From NCBI GenBank assembly GCA_009176605.1, contig SEYY01000823.1, forward strand, positions 1 through 42,500: a stretch of DNA of 42,500 nt. The letters run 5' to 3'. The notes beneath the pieces were generated by a model, which ran no database searches, was not told the origin of the DNA, and saw only the letters and a program-made list of their open reading frames with translations. The position numbers were made by a program, and so were the translations under genes. The DNA is from Armadillidium nasatum (taxonomy: Eukaryota; Arthropoda; Malacostraca; Isopoda; Armadillidiidae). Positions 30,901-42,500 of the stretch are shown here, in pieces; position 1 is the first letter of the stretch, and each line of letters starts with the position of its first letter.

Positions 30901-30993
30901 TTAAAATTTTTTTTTTTAATTAATGCAAATGTGAGGGACACTATCCTAAGATTTTTATAAAGTATCCATGTACCTTCTTGAAGTCTTTGAATA

Positions 30994-39138
<8,145 letters not shown>

Positions 39139-39140
39139 CT

Positions 39141-40094
<954 letters not shown>

Positions 40095-40195
40095 TTTCTG
40101 AGCATTAGTTTTTTTTATAGATTAGGAATTTTTATTTGCTGTTATATGTAGTTGACTTAAAAGGGTAAAACTATACCTAACAGCCAGTAAATAGA

Positions 40196-40212
40196 CCTAA
40201 CCTAACCTAACC
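40196..40212. repeat. Short interstitial (CCTAA)n
   Basis: Just over three units of CCTAA, the complement of the arthropod telomere repeat TTAGG. Too short to imply a telomere. Confidence 0.6.
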
Positions 40213-40733
40213 AAAAACCACTATTCATTAAATATGAATAATGGCTAACAAAAATACCTAATCTACAATAAAACTAATGTTCGTTAGGTCAGGGGCTTTA
40301 GGCAGGGTTGCCTAAAATTTGTAAAGAGGTCAAAAGCCCTTAAATTTTAGGTTAAGAAAATTAGATATAATTTTAACAGAAATTTATTTAATTATAAGGA
40401 AGGAGTAGAATAACCAAAATTCAATTAAATTAATGATTATATGCATTTTCTAAAAAAAAAAAAAAATCAGAAAATTACAGATTTTGTATAATAAAAGTTT
40501 TAAAAAAGTACAAAAAGTTTTGATTTTTTTTTTTTTTTTTTTTTTTTTCTGATTCACAATAGTCATTCAACAGGTGTACCTAGGTAAGACCCTAAGTTAA
40601 AGTTTGAAAAAATGTAAGATATAAAATTATCAATATAACCTGTATTTATACATATCATTAAATTATTTTATTGGTGTATCAAATTTAAATCATTTATCTA
40701 TATTTCAAAATTATTATTTTGTTAATACTTTCA

Positions 40734-40861
40734 GTCAATATGGCTAAAAGAACAGTTTCAGCAGTATGGGAGTACTTTACAATGTTTCAGGATAGGCTCT
40801 AAATAGCTAAATGTCACATGTGCAATCAGGAAATTAGAAGAGGACCTTTGGGTGCCTTAAG
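40734..40861 (+). pseudogene. hAT transposase BED-finger exon, copy 2
   Basis: After an acceptor AATACTTTCAG, ATG at 40740 opens MAKRTVSAVWEYFTMFQDRL, a stop (TAA where the other copy has Glu), then IAKCHMCNQEIRRGPLGAL, ending at a CTTAAG|GTAAAA donor. The W-x-YF and C-x2-C pattern is the first half of a BED finger. The His pair would be in the next exon. The stop makes it non-functional. Confidence 0.75.
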
Positions 40862-41162
40862 GTAAAAATTTTTTAGGTAATACTTTAGTATAGGGGGCCC
40901 GTTTTGTTTTTTCTTCTCAGCCTAACCATGAAAAGGAAATGATATGTTTGTTTGTTGTTTTGGTTAATCAACGAACGCCAAATTATTTTGTAAGAAAAAA
41001 AAAAAAAAAATTAAAAATTTTTTTTTTTTAAATAATAGGAATAATTATGATGTCATAATATCGTTGGCCGCAATTATAAAACTCTCCTTTCAATATTTTG
41101 ATGAGTTGCTCTATTTTAAATTATGTTGAAGCTAAAAAAAATAGAAATGATAGTTAAAATAT

Positions 41163-41163
<1 letters not shown>

Positions 41164-41218
<55 letters not shown>
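41164..41218. repeat. (TA)n microsatellite
   Basis: Short TA tract of about 55 bp with one TTT interruption near 41205, inside the fold-back element. Confidence 0.95.
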
Positions 41219-41219
<1 letters not shown>

Positions 41220-41292
41220 CCCAAATACGATTGCAGGAATTTTCGTTTCTGCAGTCGAAAACACCCTGCATGATATGGGATATGGGGTAGTG

Positions 41293-41366
<74 letters not shown>
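41293..41366. repeat. (TAA)n microsatellite
   Basis: About 74 bp of TAA units inside the fold-back element. Confidence 0.97.
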
Positions 41367-41368
<2 letters not shown>

Positions 41369-41617
41369 GTAGAGAGAGAGGAATGTAAGTGAAATTTTAT
41401 CACCACCACTCACAGGGCAGGGGGTATGAGGGGCAGAGCCCCTGTAGACAAATGTTCGAGTGACATGCATTTGTAACTTGTATTATAATAATATGCATTA
41501 TTGCAGTACAGCAATGAAACCGTAAATGCATGGCACACGAGCATTTGTCTACGGGAGGCTCTGCCCCCCCTACCCCCGACCCATGAGTGGTGGTGATAAA
41601 ATTTTTACTTATATTCT

Positions 41618-41630
<13 letters not shown>

Positions 41631-41700
<70 letters not shown>

Positions 41701-41704
41701 ATAT
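41631..41704. repeat. (CT)n then (TA)n microsatellite
   Basis: A short CTCTCT run grades into about 65 bp of TA, left of the nested element at 41714. Confidence 0.95.
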
Positions 41705-41713
41705 ATTATATAA

Positions 41714-42066
41714 AGGTGGAGATTGTTTCTGAGTTTCGATTGTTAAAAAATATCGAAAATCGAAAATATCGGAGAAGCCTATCGTAAACAAGAGAGTTGC
41801 CAGAGGTACTATTACTAGACATACACACAATTATTATTACTTACTTTTCTAGCAGAACCTAATTCGACTTATCATAACCTGAACTACCGAAATTGCTGTA
41901 AAAAGAGGCCTAATACATAAGAATTTGCCGTAAGAGACCTAACGTACACAAGAACGTTTGCACGACATAGTAGCCTAGGGCTAATTATAAAAATATTATT
42001 AAAATAAAATATTGACAAAAAAATATCGATATAAAAAATATCGAAACTCAGAAACAATCTCCACCT
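41714..42066. mobile_element. Small inverted-repeat element nested in TA repeat
   Basis: 353 bp with inverted ends AGGTGGAGATTGTTTCTGAG at 41714-41733 and its reverse complement at 42047-42066. Similarity continues into TTTCGAT. It is flanked on both sides by (TA)n and contains AT-rich sequence with TATCGA repeats. No coding capacity. The target duplication cannot be told apart from the TA repeat, so a Tc1/mariner-type MITE is only a guess. Confidence 0.78.
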
Positions 42067-42068
42067 AA

Positions 42069-42069
<1 letters not shown>

Positions 42070-42147
<78 letters not shown>
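42070..42147. repeat. (TA)n microsatellite
   Basis: About 78 bp of TA, right of the nested element. Confidence 0.96.
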
Positions 42148-42149
<2 letters not shown>

Positions 42150-42500
42150 ATACGTTGCCAAAAAAAAAAAATTTTTTTTTATGGGTAGTAAAAAAATTAA
42201 AGGCAGTTCATTATCATGAAAGAACTGACAACCTTCATAGGACTACGTCAATACGTCATTCTGCCGTATTTAAAGATCTCGTGACATCATATTGAAGAAA
42301 ATTAATTATCATTAGTTTTAAAGTTATTTTTTTTTAATTAAAAAAAATTTTTTTTTTTTTTGTTATCTTATAAAATGATTTGGCGTTAGTCGATTAACTA
42401 AAAAAACAAACAAACATATCATTTCCTTTTTGTAGTTACGCTGTAAAGAAAAAATATAATGGGTCCCCTATACTAAAGTATTACCATTTTTTAACCAAAT

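Larger units (their letters stand above)
40876..42485. mobile_element. GGTAATAC fold-back DNA transposon, copy 2
   Basis: A 1,610-bp element with long terminal inverted repeats: both ends read GGTAATACTTTAGTATAGG inward, and similarity extends through AAGGAAATGATATG to about 150 bp. The perfect 8-bp duplications ATTTTTTA lie at 40868-40875 and 42486-42493. A second inverted pair (41388-41478 versus 41521-41611, around ACCACCACTCA/GAGTGGTGGT) folds the interior too. Microsatellites and a nested element (41714-42066) fill the rest. It encodes no protein. Shares ends and an interior block with 12838-13451. Confidence 0.93.
40303..42500 (+). mobile_element. hAT element with BED finger, 5' part, running off the window
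   Basis: It begins CAGGGTTGCCTAAAATTTG, a hAT-like end, and aligns over about 570 bp with the minus-strand copy at 17990-18555. A BED-finger exon lies at 40734-40861. Its sequence is interrupted at 40876 by a 1.6-kb fold-back element and resumes after 42485 with ACCAAAT, as in the uninterrupted copy. The rest is outside the window. Confidence 0.75.

Overview
The window looks like the genome of an arthropod, most likely a malacostracan crustacean. It is AT-rich and intron-bearing, and carries at least 19 (TA)n microsatellites of roughly 55-250 bp, about 2.4 kb in total. It also holds APE-type, R4-like and CR1-like LINEs, a Gypsy retrotransposon, Tc1/mariner and hAT-type DNA elements, tRNA-derived SINEs and a lineage-type C2H2 zinc-finger family. 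The Jockey-like reverse transcriptase at 35056-36933 is of a kind I associate with decapod and isopod genomes; that assignment is from recall of families, not a search. No rRNA gene, CRISPR array or prokaryotic operon is present.

The only host-type genes are two paralogous C2H2 zinc-finger genes lying tail to tail. The plus-strand copy has exons 15329-15406, 20609-20809, 20932-21093 and 23023-23728, plus a last finger at 26363-26452. It is broken by a 1-base frameshift near 23449 and by an R4/Dong-like LINE (23712-26362) sitting in the linker before the last finger. The minus-strand copy has exons 39022-39099, 33851-34054 and 30994-31785. Its eight-finger exon is intact, and a degraded R4-like LINE and a degraded finger follow it (30900-29820). 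The paralogues share exon lengths and phases, splice sites, intron sequence next to exon 2, and even a (TA)n tract beside the first-exon donor.

Layout: 1-4165 is (TA)n tracts and a decayed APE-type LINE interrupted by a SINE. 5063-8424 is a decayed minus-strand Gypsy. 9773-10525 is a possible solo LTR. 12838-14760 holds two fold-back DNA elements and a CR1-like LINE remnant. 15284-26452 is the plus zinc-finger gene, with a mariner remnant, two large fold-back elements and a hAT BED-finger fragment in its introns. 26461-30900 is a second R4-like remnant, a Penelope-like fragment and a third R4-like remnant. 30994-39138 is the minus zinc-finger gene, with SINEs, Jockey-like fragments and a mariner in its introns. 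40303-42500 is a hAT BED element invaded by a 1.6-kb fold-back element that itself holds a third small element.

The most unusual signals are these: repeated association of R4-like LINEs with zinc-finger arrays; fold-back transposons with perfect 8-bp target duplications, one of them confirmed by an empty site elsewhere in the window; and retroelement ends that repeatedly abut (TA)n tracts. All gene functions here are inferred from sequence patterns; no searches were run.
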